DNA of 64,000 bases from Entoloma clypeatum (GCA_963565915.1 OY751490.1:3844001-3908000); one strand, 5' to 3'; counted from the first letter of the stretch, positions 1 through 11,141 are shown. The notes: a model not told the origin generated them from the sequence alone. Translations and numbers: made by a program.

Positions 1-798
1 TGGACTGTGTGTCATTCGACTTCTGAGGATACCTATTGAGCGATATTCAAAGGTAAAGACGGCTATCTTGCGAAGGTAAGTCGTCTGGACATGCTGGCTA
101 ACGACGTCATTAGCTTTCACTTCCTCTTTGCCGAATCTGTAAATGCTGAGTTGTGTCGTAAAAGCCCGAAAAAGGCTGCACGTACCTAACACAATGCGCC
201 ATTGCCTTCTTGGACCGCTCATGGACAGGTTCCCCCCCTAACAGCGTGGCGGACACAGGGGAAAAGGAGGCGGGGATTAGTCCACCAAACTGGACTTCCC
301 ATATTTCAGCCTTGATCTCCCCCAATGATTTGGTATTATCAGAGGTTAGATATCGATCTTCGTCTGGCAAAAAGAACAGCTTTCATGATCTTGATGATAG
401 CTGACACTGAAGTAACTGCTCACCTGTTGTTTCAAGAGATGAGAAGATTAGTTCGCGAAGTGTAGTTGGTGATACTCGACGGCCCAAAAATTCCGTGGTT
501 TTCGTTTCATTCACACGTGCGACCTTTCCTCCCACACAAATCCCGTCAACATAGAACTGGGCACCTGTCTGGAAAGGCACTGGTTTGGTTTTCCAGGACA
601 AGGTGAAGCGCTAAGAAGGCAGAAGATCAAAAGACGCGTCCCAACCGAACGAGCCCTGGGAGAACTCACCTGCCCCACGTCTGAAGGGACCCAACAAGAA
701 ACGACAGCAGCCCCGTCGCTGAACCGCGTTTCCTCCCCGTACTCTGGCAAGTTCGCGTTGTTCACGGCGACATTTACTTCAAAGGCTTCATACTTCAT
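1..798 (-). CDS. DUF7918-type basidiomycete protein (3' end outside window)
   Basis: Uncharacterised protein; its function is unknown. I read four exons on the minus strand: 798-670, 610-424, 363-186 and 136-1, with 59-, 60- and 49-base introns bounded by GTGAGT/TAG, GTGAGC/CAG and GTACGT/CAG. Together they give 210 residues before the window ends. The N-terminus (MKYEAFEVNV) leads into a beta-rich region. The block VHERSKKAMAHCVR near residue 160 and the late FEYRSIGIL motif are what I associate with the DUF7918 family, found in expanded numbers in mushroom-forming fungi. The start is the first ATG of the exon and no signal peptide is visible. It is divergent from the ATPase gene at 1201. 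Family assignment is from memory of motif pattern; the exon joins are well supported because each keeps the frame. Confidence 0.65.
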
Positions 799-1200
799 CG
801 AGAAAGGTGAAGGTGTGTAAGTTGGTGCCGAGCTAACGACTCAAGAGCTGGCAGAACGGTGAATCTTGGCTTGCAAACAACCCTGAACACCCACATCATC
901 TACATCAACGGCAGCGCAACGGCGAGCTGCAACTCCGCTGATCTCGCGATGATTGATTCGCCGCTGGCCGCCACGGCTGGACGGCAGAGAGAAGGCCATG
1001 AGGTAAGAATCGTCATGGTATGGTGAGGAAGACACACCGGAAAGTTGAGGTGTTCAGCGTCTTGGTTCAGTAACTTCCTCATAAGGAAATAAATGAGAGA
1101 ATAGTTCGCCACGTGGTAGATAGCTGTTACGTCACACCCGCTTTTAAGCCAAATATATAATTAAGGACGCAGACCACGGGGTTTACTGCAAGGCTTGACT
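799..1200. promoter_or_regulatory. Shared intergenic promoter region of two divergent genes
   Basis: These 402 bases separate the start of the DUF7918-type gene (minus) from the HerA-like ATPase (plus). AT-rich sequence (aaatatataattaagg) lies 40-50 bases before the ATG at 1201. Short open frames on the minus strand have no family resemblance. The region presumably holds both promoters; no specific factor site is claimed. Confidence 0.3.
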
Positions 1201-3566
1201 ATGAACCTCGATGATGAACTGGCCTTTCTCGACGCTAGCGGCCACGACGACCGGGGCCGCGATGAAACGGAATCACTCCTCCAACACCAGCTTATCACGT
1301 CGCCTCTCCTGAATCTTACGGCCGTGAGCCACCATCCCGAAGCTTTCCCTTCTCGCGGACTGCTTGGGACGATGAACAGTGGAGAGCGATTTTACATCAA
1401 CACTAATACTCCGAGCTGCGGTGTGATCTGCGGTGTGCAAGTGAGTCTCGTCTGGGCTTCGAGGACCGATGTCGCTGACAAAGGACTGCATCAGGGCTCA
1501 GGCAAGAGCCACACCCTATCTTGTATTTTGGAGGCTTCCCTGGTCGCCGATTCAAGGATCGGGCGACTGCCTCAACCACTCGCAGCACTCGTGTACGCAT
1601 TTTATGCTGCGGTTGTCACGGTAATTCCATGCTCAAGCAATCACAGGTTTCATTTTGACCAACAAGACTGTAATCGACCTGCTGAGGCTGCCTTTTTGTC
1701 ATGCCCCGCATCTGAGAACGCAAGCCAAACACATCGAGACCTCCTCCCAAAGGTCACGATACTGTGCTCGTAAGTTTTTCCCGCCGTCTGCGATTCCCTA
1801 CACCTCCTCACGCCACTAGACCAAGCAACGTCACGCGTAGACGCCGCGCGTACGCTAGCCTTCCACACATTCGAGTCGAGCCGCTCTATCTTTCGGAGCA
1901 AGACCTCACTGCGGACAGGATGCTGGCGATCATGGGATGCGACAATACGGAGGTAAATGGTTATTCAGTTGGTGCCAACAGCCGCTCACTGCACGCCAGA
2001 CGATGCCCCTGTACATGCATTCCGCCCTTCTGATCATCCGTAATATGGGCGTTGATGCATTCAACTACAGAGGCAAGTCGGTGGACTGACGTCTTTCTTC
2101 TTGCTAATGAGAATCAGAGTTCAAGCGCCAGATCAACGCCGATAACCTAAACCCCATGCAAAAGGCAATGGTCAAGCTTCGCCTCGATCTCCTTGACGCG
2201 TTCCTTCATCCCGAAGCGCCGAATATCCAGTCCCACTTCTGTCCTGGAAAGTTGGTACTCGTTGACCTCACAGATCCCTTCCTCGACGGTGAGTAACATC
2301 GTCACGCACTGGTCATGACCTCATGGTTCCTTTCGTACTCAGGCCTAACAGCGGCAGTCTTGTTTGACATCGTCCTAGGCTCATTCATACAATGGCAGTC
2401 AGTGAACGGCAAGATTGTTGGTACGTCTTACAGGCGAATGTATTCACTTGAATCATCCTGACTCACGTCGTAGTTCTCGATGAGGCTCACAAGTACCTCA
2501 TCAATAGTGACACCTCCCGTCTCGCCCAGTCGATCTCTAGCATCATTCGGCTGCAGCGACATCTCGCTGTACGTGTCATTATTGCCACGCAGGTAGGTCA
2601 TCACCGTCCCATTGTGTGTTCGCCACGCTCACCGCATGTCCAGGAGCCCACAGTCATCCCATCCACCGTGCTCGACCTCGCGTCTTTCATCATCTGCCAC
2701 CGCTTCACCTCGCCGTCGTGGTGTACACATCTTGCACGGCACGTGTCTTCAGGTGAAAACGCTGGGACGGCACAGTGGTTTCAAGACGTCATGCTTCTTG
2801 CGACTGGACAATGCGTAGCGTTCTCCCCTTCGGCCCTGGTGATGACCAGCGAGGACAGCTCGGTGCGGCTACTCGGCAGAGGCTACCTGAAGCTGCGAGT
2901 CAGGCCGCGCTTGACTCTGGACGGCGGCGCGTCGTTGCTCGCCGTTGGGCGGAGTCTATCCAGCATCGACCGCGAGGCCACGATTGTCGACACACCTCTG
3001 ACTCTAGCAAGTAATGACCTTCCAGCTCAACGGGAGCGATTAGACACAGGTCGCCAGGGGCATTCAAATCCGCTGCCAACACTTATATCGGTCCCAATTC
3101 CCCAGGCGCCTCCGATTCCATCCGCAGTCCCACACAGTGTGGACTCCGGCACTTCATCCATTTCCGCGGACAAGCCAGCATCTACAAGCGGCCCCAAAGC
3201 TATCCCAAAGAACCTCAAGCATCTCATTGGGTGGCTTCAGCGCAATGGTGGCGCAAACGCCCCTGTGAGTCTTAATGATGCGAGGTCCAAGCTTTTCTGG
3301 GTTGGCAAGAAGCTATATGGCGCCGAAAAAAATTGGTGGAATCCGATGCTCGAGGTGGCCGAGGCTGAGGGCCTTATTGAGGTCGCGAACTTGAACCTCA
3401 AGAAGAAGGAGCTCAAAGCCCTCGGCAAGGAGAGAACAATCCGCCTGCTTCATCCAGGACCATTCAAGTATCGGGATGTAAGAACTTTGCCTCACCATCG
3501 TTTATTTTCCATGTTCACCATCTGTCTAGTGACGGCGCGCCGGTGCACAACTTTTTTTTGCAGTAA
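1201..3566 (+). CDS. HerA/FtsK-like P-loop ATPase
   Basis: Predicted ATPase of about 623 residues. Exons: 1201-1440, 1495-1592, 1647-1769, 1820-1952, 2000-2072, 2118-2288, 2343-2420, 2474-2592 and 2644-3477, then a last intron after which the first codon is a stop. Walker A is GVQGSGKSHT, formed across the first intron (residues about 78-88). Walker B is VVLDEAHKYL, followed by IIATQEPTVIP, the order seen in HerA/DUF87-like ATPases. The C-terminal 200 residues hold a Ser/Pro-rich linker and a compact, possibly winged-helix region ending KYRD. The intron at 2073-2117 has a GC donor (gcaagt). An upstream TTG in frame was not used; the first ATG is 1201. The end is ambiguous between two acceptors, but both give a stop immediately after KYRD. 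The substrate is unknown; DNA translocation is only an inference from the family. Confidence 0.7.
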
Positions 3567-4356
3567 TCTCTTGACATCAGGAACACTACTATGAATTGCT
3601 GTAGTGACTCGATTATGACTATCCAAAATGTATCGTATGACAATTTCCGTTCTTCCTCAGAATCTTCGCTATGCATAGATGTAATTGCGGGTTGTAATTG
3701 CAGCCCGCGATTACATCTATGCATAGCTGCAAGGTTGAACATAGCTGGACAGGTATGGCATGATGAATGACGACTGACCTGATAGATCTTCTCAGAGTAT
3801 ATGCTGCGAGTCAAGATCACATCATGATTATTAGGTGCTTCTATGGTGAGTAAATATTAAAGAGATGCGATGAGCACGCTGACGTCCTGTGTGCAGCTGC
3901 GAGCTTTTCTGGACCACATGGCTGCAGGTCGGCAGATGCGAGGCACTGGCAGGCAAGTGGTATGAGGGGCCTGGTGGGGTCTAGAGCGGTGGGGCGAAGT
4001 CGTACTAGAGTGGACGTAATTGGAAAAAAAAACTTGAGTACATAAGTAACACTTTAAATTTCAGAACTCACCACATGTTCCTACAAAACGATCGGTCTAA
4101 AGAGAACTACTGAACGTACTTGGCGGGAATTTGCGTCAACCTCCGACACGGCATTGGTCGGCTAGCGTGACTCCCCCCCTCACTGCCACCTGCATCCAGC
4201 CCACAAAGAGCACACCGTGGCGAAATGTATTGATGTAATGTACATGTACATATCAGGTTTGGCATCAGTAGCAGCTGGAATGTTGCACTCGAGGGTTGTG
4301 ACACTTCGGACAAACAACGCGTGTAGTTCCAGTGCTCTTCTCCCTCTGCGCTCAGC
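3567..4356. other. Intergenic region with a long palindrome
   Basis: This 790-base spacer separates the ATPase from homoaconitase. Apart from the inverted repeat at 3669-3726 I see no coding potential with family resemblance. Its last 100 bases should contain the homoaconitase promoter; no TATA element is obvious. Confidence 0.4.
3669..3726. repeat. 26-bp inverted repeat with 6-base loop
   Basis: The left arm 3669-3694 (ctatgcatagatgtaattgc...) and right arm 3701-3726 are reverse complements with two mismatches, separated by taattg. Weaker pairing continues a few bases outwards (cttcg versus gcaag). It could extrude as a cruciform or fold as a hairpin in RNA. It is not next to a gene end that would suggest termination, and no target-site duplication was seen. 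Confidence 0.85.
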
Positions 4357-6594
4357 ATGACATACCTAGTGCGACGGTATGGACGAATATCCCGCTGGAG
4401 ATCGTTCGCAACCGCCGCCGAACGGCGTCGAACACCACAAACTGTCATTGAGAAGGTCGTCCAGAAGTACGCAGTCGCGCTTCCTGAAGGAAGAGCAGTG
4501 AAAGCAGGGGACTATGTCATGATACGTCCAGAGCACGTCATGACGCACGACAATACCGGCCCCGTCATCACCAAGTGTGCTTACTTGCATTGATCGGTCT
4601 TCTTTGAGCGTTAACATGAATGTAGATTCAATTCTATCGGAGCGACACGGATACATAATCCAGTTCAACCAGTATTCACGCTCGACCACGACGTGCAGAA
4701 CAAATCCGACAAGAACCTGGCAAAATACGCATCCATCGAATCCTTCGCGTTGAAGCATGGGGTCGATTTTTATCCCGCTGGACGAGGTATCGGCCACCAA
4801 GTCCTTGTCGAGGAGGGCTATGCATTTCCCTACACCTTAACCGTCGCCAGCGACAGTCACAGCAACATGTACGGCGGCGTGGCCTGTGTGGGAACCCCCA
4901 TTGTTCGCACCGATGCTGCTGCTCTTTGGGCGACGGGCAAGACCTGGTGGCAGGTCCCCCGCATGGTAAAAGTCGAGTTAAAGGGCAAGCTAGCGCCAGG
5001 AGTCACTGGCAAGGACGTTATCGTCGCACTCTGCGGTTCCTTCAACAACGACGAGGTGCTGAACGCCGCGCTAGAATTCACCGGCGAAGGCGTCGCTGCT
5101 TTGGGAATAGACGACCGATTAACAATCGCCAACATGACCACCGAATGGGGAGCCCTCGTCGGCGTCTTCCCCGTTGATGAAACCCTGTTTCAATGGTACG
5201 ACCGCGTCCTCACCAAACTCGACCTCCGCACCTTCTCGGCCCCAGGGATTCCCCAACCCCCGCCCCATACAAGAATAAACCGCACCCGCCTCGATGCCCT
5301 CAGAACCACCACACTCGCCTCGGATCCCGACGCAGACTATGCCGCCCACCTCATCTTTGACCTCTCCACCCTCGTCCCGCACGTCTCTGGCCCCAACAGC
5401 GTCAAGCTCTCCACCCCGCTCCCCATCCTCGAGTCTGCCAAACTCCCAATCCAGAAAGCTTACCTCGTCAGTTGCACCAACTCGCGCGTCTCTGACATCG
5501 CAGCCGCCGCCGATGTCCTCAAGGGCAACAAAGTCGCCCCCGGCGTCGAGTTTTACATCGCCGCCGCGAGCTCGGCGGTGCAAGAAGAGTCCGAGCGGCT
5601 CGGGGATTGGCAGACTCTCATTGCTGCGGGGGCCAAGGTCCTCCCTGCCGGGTGCGGGCCATGCATTGGACTTGGAGTTGGATTGTTACAGGAGGGCGAG
5701 ACCGGCATTAGCGCAACAAACAGGAACTACAAGGGCCGGATGGGGCACCCCAAGGCCCAGGCATACCTCGCTAGTCCCGCTGTTGTCGCGGCCAGCGCGA
5801 TCCAAGGGTACATCTGCGGCCCCGCCTCTCTGGACCCCTCCACCCTGCCCCCTGTCCAGGCACCCACGTTCTCCATCTCCTCCGCCGCCTCTTCCTCCGC
5901 CTCAACCACAACCACAACAACGCCAACGACCGACGAAGAATCCCTCTTCCCAGGCTTCCCAGCAATCTTCACCGGCCCGCTCCTCTTCGTCCCACAAGAC
6001 AACCTCAACACCGACGGGATCTACCCTGGCAAGTACACCTACGCCGACGACATCACGCTCGAAGGCCAGGCCAAAGTCGTCATGGAGAACTACGACCCCT
6101 CTTTCGCCTCTCTCGTCGCGGCCAAGCGGCAGTCCTTTTCCAGCAAGACCGGTACATCTCAGGATGTCAAGCACGGCGCCGTCCTCGTCGCAGGGTACAA
6201 CTTCGGCACGGGGTCCTCGCGCGAGCAGGCCGCGACGGCGCTCAAAGCTGCGGGCGTCCCGCTCGTCATCGCGGGCTCGTTCGGGGACATCTTCAAGCGC
6301 AACGCGATCAACAATGGGCTCGTGTGTCTTGAGTCGCCTGAGCTCGTGCGCGACCTGACGAAGGCGTATGCGAAGGGTGGGAAGCGCGGGGCGGGGGGCA
6401 TGGACGGGGAGCTGACGGTGGACCGAGGGTTGGTGATTGAGGTGGGGATGAGGGATGGAAGGGCGGTGGTGAGGGATAGGGAGACGGGGGGGGAGAAGGT
6501 GTATGTGGTGAGGCCGGTGGGGACGAGTGTGCAGGAGTTGTGGGTTTGTGGGGGATTGGAGGGGTATATCTTAAAGGAGATACAGGCTCAGTGA
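4357..6594 (+). CDS. LYS4: Homoaconitase, mitochondrial
   Basis: Homoaconitase (4Fe-4S hydro-lyase) converts homocitrate to homoisocitrate in the fungal aminoadipate pathway to lysine, in the mitochondrial matrix. Exons are 4357-4574 and 4626-6594, 728 residues, close to the roughly 700 usual for the family. The start MTYLVRRYGRISRWRSFATA is a basic, Ser/Arg-rich presequence. The aconitase domain carries SDSHSNMYGGVACVGTP, the cluster ligand in SCTNSR and the CGPC pair in AGCGPCIGLG. The swivel domain carries the substrate loop GTGSSREQAATALK. WATGKTWWQVP and the overall order favour homoaconitase over aconitase or isopropylmalate isomerase. A Ser/Thr-rich low-complexity linker (about 15 residues) lies between the two domains. 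All key residues are present. Confidence 0.93.
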
Positions 6595-7103
6595 ACTGGC
6601 GGGCGTGGTTGGATTTCTGGCTTCGAGAAAACGAAATATCGTGAAATGATCGGCTCACTCATGTGTTGTACCATCATGACGCGCCCCGACATAGCATTCG
6701 CAGTCTCCATGTTATCTCAGTACTTGGACTCCGGATGTTTTCATGCCTTTTTCGGTTGTATTACTTGGGATTTACTACTGCATAGCCTCAATGCTTGCTC
6801 TTAGGGTGAGACTATACTAGTAGTACTGTATCACAGTTGTATCACATAAGATGGCGAGAATACATATAGGGACAGTACAGCAACTGCAGAGTACATGGCA
6901 CCAAATCCAATACGAATAGACAGAACAAGAAATGAAATAAGTGTTCTAGAGAAACCAATTGGCTGGTCATGAGTACTAGTGCAAAACCACGTTGTCAGTG
7001 GTCATTGCCAGAGACTTACCAGCTTGGTTTATTGGGTTCTTTCAATACTAAAGGTATATCTAAATTTTCAGGTGGCAGGCAAATGGACAGTGACTTACCA
7101 TTA
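6595..7103. other. Intergenic region containing a copia relic
   Basis: Between homoaconitase and small secreted protein 1. It contains the copia fragment listed separately and probably the remaining 3' part of the secreted-protein transcript unit. Donor-like gtaagt follows that ORF's stop on the minus strand. Nothing else was recognised. Confidence 0.4.
6645..6790 (+). pseudogene. Relic of Ty1/copia reverse transcriptase-RNase H
   Basis: One frame reads MIGSLM...MTRPDIAFAVSMLSQYL, the block that follows the RT catalytic core in copia polyproteins (compare SLLYLMIGTRPDICFAV in the intact copia element at 53.8-58.6 kb). Resemblance fades after about 30 residues, and a stop follows at about 6802. 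No LTRs or other domains are nearby, so this is an old fragment. It differs clearly from the copia copy later in the window, so it derives from another lineage. Confidence 0.75.
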
Positions 7104-7268
7104 TCATGCCGACGGCGGAGGCGGGCAACAGTTTGCTGGGACGCCGAAGCATGGAACAAGCTTTCCACGGCACCCGAAGTTACGCGCGTCCAACTCAGGG
7201 AGTGACACCGCAAAGGTGCTGGCAACGCAGAGAGAGGTCGAAAAAATCACAATGCGGGAGAAGTGCAT
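7104..7268 (-). CDS. Small secreted cysteine-containing protein 1
   Basis: 54 residues beginning MHFSRIVIFSTSLCVASTFA, a clear signal peptide with a hydrophobic core and a likely cleavage after TFA. The mature part is about 34 residues with four Cys. It is one of three paralogues in the window (42001 and 44827). They share signal peptide, a TATA-like box 80-100 bases upstream and a GGGGGCGTTCG / CTGCAG(A)AACAA leader. The frame ends in a tail of prolines and a TGA just before a donor-like gtaagt that aligns with the donor following exon 1 of paralogue 3. The stop may therefore be a truncating mutation or the natural end. The role is unknown; effector-like or mating-signal functions cannot be told apart from sequence. 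Confidence 0.6.
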   Translation of the reverse strand: MHFSRIVIFSTSLCVASTFAVSLPELDARNFGCRGKLVPCFGVPANCCPPPPSA

Positions 7269-8349
7269 AGATAAGATCGCTTCCTGTTGGGGCAACGTGT
7301 AGGGGCTTGAAAAGTTGTTACTGCAGATGAGCTTCGAACGCCCCCAACCGGTGACCCTTCTTATATGATAGTGGAAGGGGCGAACATCGGGGAAAAATAT
7401 ATACGAGATAGGCTGGATTCGGAAGAATCAATTACGATAGAATGAAATTCAATTGAAGGTCAAGACTTGAAGGAATTCCAATGCAGTAGTAGAGAGAGGA
7501 GGTGGTCCGGGTCGCATGGCTTAGTACTACGATGGCCGCACCCTCTGCGACCGACCGTGGTGTCGCAGATCGTGGGCCTAGTAACCTGGACCACGGTTTC
7601 CCGCAGAATGACACCCCCGCCCGTTGATACGTTCAACCGCTTGATCTCACTCTTGATGGCGTGAATAAGATTCCTCAACGCGTGAAAGACCGTCTTCCTT
7701 GCCGTTAACACCATGACAGTTGGCGGTAATCTGTGTGCGAAAGACGGGATAGGAACATGCTTTTCTTCGAAGGTTTCTCTCGGTGATGTAGATATGGCTG
7801 TAGTTGTACCCAGGTCCCGTCCGCTTGACAGAGCGCTCACCGAAAGCACCAGCATACTCTCTCCGTTAAGGGCGTCAGTGAAAAATAACTTTACACAGGC
7901 TCGAGAATGATTGCGAGGAGGGTGACTTGAGGAGAGGGCGGACAAAGAAACTTGAAGTCAGTTCGAGAAAGAGCAACAGGAAATCCAAATCGAGGGTGAC
8001 ATGTTCAATGCCTTCATGAGTCAAGGAGTTTGACATGGTGGAATTCGAGCCGAAGTGCCAACGGGGGTCGGACCTGCGACATTCGGAAGTTTCGAATGCA
8101 CTAGGGGGAAGCAAGCCCCATCCATCTACTGGTAGTTCTGACCCCCGGTAGTATAGAGGAAGCGGGTTTACCGTGACGTTTCTGCCATTCTTGTCGCCAG
8201 CATCTGCATTGTACACATGGAGTGCGAGAAGAGTGAGTCGTAGTATCTTTCATTTTCTGTTTATACATTACCACCACTATCCATCCGAGGACGTAAACCA
8301 CGACGACCCTCCATACTCCGGCTAGGACCTCCGGCGCAATCCTTGCCTT
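7269..8349. other. Intergenic; promoter of SSP1, otherwise unresolved
   Basis: The TATA-like element of small secreted protein 1 lies near 7360 (minus strand TATAAG), with its 5' leader at 7269-7350. From 7430 to 8300 there are open minus-strand frames of up to 161 codons (7460-7945). These have no ATG at their starts and no family resemblance, so I do not call a gene. They may be decayed coding sequence downstream of the Rpn9 relic. Confidence 0.35.
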
Positions 8350-8605
8350 TCAACAGACGTCCAGCCGCTGCGCGAAAATGTGGATCTGGTCTTTGGACAG
8401 TACGCGCGGTTGGACCCGGGTTCCGCGGATGAGTTTGAGGCTGTTTAGTTTTGGAAAGACTTTGAAGAGAACTTCAGCTCTGGTCTCCTCTGCGATGGTT
8501 TGGAAAGACATCGTCCGGCCCTTGGTGCTCCGCTTGAAGACAGCGCCAATGAGACGAATTTTTAGTTCTCCTGTAAGCAAAAAGGGTTCGACATCGTTCA
8601 CGGGG
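8350..8605 (-). pseudogene. C-terminal relic of proteasome subunit Rpn9 (PCI domain)
   Basis: The minus-strand frame reads ELKIRLIGAVFKRSTKGRT, then SFQTIAEETR, SLKLIRG and VQPRVLSKDQIHIFAQRLD before a stop. This is the order of the last 85 residues of Rpn9/PSMD13, where the PCI winged helix ends in the WVQPRVL...LDxW segment. About a dozen residues normally between SLKLIRG and VQPRVL are missing, the helix before it is scrambled, and no Rpn9 N-terminus exists upstream because the trimethyllysine dioxygenase gene starts 135 bases away on the other strand. I read it as a truncated, decayed copy left by rearrangement. An alternative is a very divergent small protein starting at the internal Met of MSFQTIAEETR. 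Confidence 0.55.
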
Positions 8606-8739
8606 GATGCTGATAGAGCCTACCTCCAATGCTCCCCCCGCAGGAATCTGTCGATCGAACTGAGCCACACGTGATTGGGCTTGCTGCCAACAGGGCCTCT
8701 CACAGATACAGAGGCCCGCAAGCCGCAATCCCAACGGCT

Positions 8740-10766
8740 ATGTGGAAATTCAGCGTCTCTCGACGACCAGCATACTTGCGAATGGTTACCTCAAGGCCGC
8801 GTCCTACTATTTGGTCCAGGGCCGCATTGACAGTCGTGGGTTTCTTTCTCTTCATGGTCGGAACGAGATTGAACGCGACTTTTTTTAGCGCACATATACG
8901 TCCGGGATTGATGGCCTGGGTACGCAGTCTGCGAGGGCAGGAGCAGGAGCGCCTATGCCACTGTTGCACGATGTCTCCGCAGATAATCTTCCGATAATCA
9001 GTACCGGGGACCGCAAGGTTGCGATTGGGTGGGATACAAGGACATGGTCGCGATTGTGCGTTGGATATTGCACTTTTTCACCGGAGTTGGATAGCTGATT
9101 CAAATCTTTAGCCACAACATCTGGCTGCGAGATCATTGTAGATGCCCGAAATGTTTTCATGCCGTAACGAAACAACGAATCTTCAACACCTTTGAGGTTG
9201 CCAATTTTTGCATCTTGGGCGTACGGCGGACTTGACTTTTGCGGTTCGTTAGATTCCTCATGACATCACCCCAGTCCGAGTCGAGTCGAAACCAGAGGGT
9301 TTGGAGGTGTCATGTCAGTTCTCAAGCCTCCATTTCATCTTCGTCGTTCTTTATCTGCGTTACCCAGGGCCCGATCCCCACGTTTCTCTCTATCCATGGT
9401 CGTGGTTGCAACAAAACTCTTATGACCCTGTGATCAAACAGCCTGATTCATCAAACGAGTACGATCCACCCTCCTTCCCCGCCTGATATCCCACTCAGTG
9501 GGTGGAATTGCAGAAAGATACTATGGGGCGCGAAGATCGCACAGTCACCTCCATCCGTGACGTATGAAGAAGCCACGGCAAAAGATGACAGCGGATTGTA
9601 CAAATGGCTCAAGAACATCGTATGCACATTTTCTGCCCTCGCCCGCTGTCATCTAACGAAAGGCCGACAGAACAAGTTTGGCTTCTCTTTCGTCAGTGGT
9701 GTCCCTGCAACTCCCGAAGCAACCGAACAACTCGTCGAGCGAATCGGCTTCATCCGTCAGACCCAATGTTCGCCTCGTTCATCGAACACCTGTTCCCCCT
9801 TGTTCTCCCGACTAAAGCTGCTTCCCCCTTTTCTAGATGGCCGATTCTGGGACTTCACCTCCGACCTCGCAAAAGGCGACACAGCATACACCACGCTCCC
9901 CCTCTGCGCGCATACCGATACGACCTACTTTGTAAGCTTTCCCCTCCCTCTCCATGCTCAAGCCAGACTACAATCCCAACCCCCTCGCACACAGACCGAC
10001 CCCTGCGGCCTCCAGCTCTTCCACCTCCTCTCGCACACCGACGGCTCCGGCGGCGCCTCCCTCCTCGTCGACGGCTTCTACGCCGCATCCATCCTCAAAG
10101 AACTGCACCCGGACGCGTACGCGCTCCTGTCAACGGTGCACGTGCAATCGCATGCTGCGGGCGAGCCCTCCGCGATATACACGCCATACCCGGCGTCCGG
10201 GTACCCTGTCCTGGGGCACGACAAGATCACGGGGGAGCTCTACCAAGTGAGGTGGAATAACGATGATCGGAGCGTGATGAAGGGACTGGCGCCGGAGGTT
10301 GTTGAGGAGTGGTATGTGTGCCTCCTCCCATGTCTGACTGTTTCTCCGGAGAAGCTGACAGTGGAATTTTTTTTTTTTTTTTTGATTGCCTTGGTTACGG
10401 GTAGGTATGGTGCGCTGAGGAAATGGAACAAGTGCCTCACGAGCCCTGATTCCGAGTATTGGATGCAGCTGCAGCCGGGGACCGTCGTCGGTATGTCTTC
10501 TTTCCCCCCCCCCCCCCTCCCCTCTTTTATGTGGACAAGAGGAGCTGAAGAGTTGAGTAGTCATGGACAATCAGCGGGTCCTCCACGGCCGCTCTGCATT
10601 TGACGGGAAACGCCGCATGTGCGGAGCGTATGTTGGCATGGACGAGTACCGCTCGAAGCTGGCGGTGCTCACGGAAACTTTCAGCCCGGATGCGGTGCTA
10701 AAAGCGACCAACGCGATGCCGGAGGCAGTTGCGAATGGAAGGAATATCTGGAACTCTTCGCTTTAA
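8740..10766 (+). CDS. Trimethyllysine dioxygenase, mitochondrial (carnitine biosynthesis)
   Basis: Fe(II)/2-oxoglutarate dioxygenase of the TMLHE/gamma-butyrobetaine hydroxylase family; it hydroxylates N6-trimethyllysine, the first step to carnitine. Exons: 8740-8835, 8889-9055, 9112-9196, 9253-9313, 9368-9458, 9514-9619, 9671-9767, 9837-9931, 9995-10311, 10405-10490 and 10561-10766. All joins keep frame. Residues 1-32 form an Arg-rich presequence (MWKFSVSRRPAYLR). The N-terminal DUF971-like domain has HNIWLRDHCRCPKCFH with its Cys/His zinc ligands. The TauD domain has the iron ligands in CAHTDTTYF (H, D) and the distal His in RVLHGRSAF, with RRMCGAY for 2-oxoglutarate. Introns 9 and 10 contain a T18 run and a C-rich run. 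I prefer trimethyllysine dioxygenase over butyrobetaine hydroxylase from the C-terminal block, but the two are hard to separate by eye. Confidence 0.85.
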
Positions 10767-11141
10767 ATCTTATTAGTTGTTATGAGGTAAATATTCAAAT
10801 GTGTTATTGAGCGATGAAGCGAAGAACTTTGGATATGTATTTCGAAAGGAGTCTTCGGGTGATATATACAAGATTGATTGATGTAAATTTCACACCAATA
10901 CTACTTGCTGCTTTTACATGGAATCTTGTTAGGGAAGAAAAACAGATCGTCAAGAGCACTACTGGTCGCTTCATAATGACCATTCAGCGGGTCGAGTCGA
11001 CTTTGAAGATCTCATCCGGAGGTGAACTGGCCTATGTACTCATACACAGAACGCAACAAAAGATCAAATGAGAAGGTATATTTTACATGGGACACAAACG
11101 TCCTAAATTCGGTGGCTCCAACAAATCGATCAAAGATAAGT
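10767..11141. other. Convergent intergenic region
   Basis: These 375 bases lie between the 3' ends of the dioxygenase (plus) and the reductoisomerase (minus). An open frame at 10814-11071 starts with ATG but resembles nothing and is AT-rich 3' sequence. It probably holds both polyadenylation regions. Confidence 0.4.

Noticed and set aside
900..1112. Minus-strand ORF with MANYSLIYFLMRKLLN
   Set aside because: Lies in the shared promoter between two well-supported divergent genes and has no resemblance.
5294..6358. Long Ser/Pro-rich plus-strand open frame of 354 codons
   Set aside because: It lies inside the homoaconitase coding region in another frame, in GC-rich third-position sequence; translated content is low complexity.
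8700..8969. Minus-strand ORF MQQWHRRSC... / MKRKKPTTVNAALD
   Set aside because: Exactly antisense to the presequence and first intron of the trimethyllysine dioxygenase gene, whose exons are strongly supported.
10814..11071. 85-codon ORF downstream of the dioxygenase
   Set aside because: AT-rich 3' sequence, no family resemblance, no promoter or splice context.
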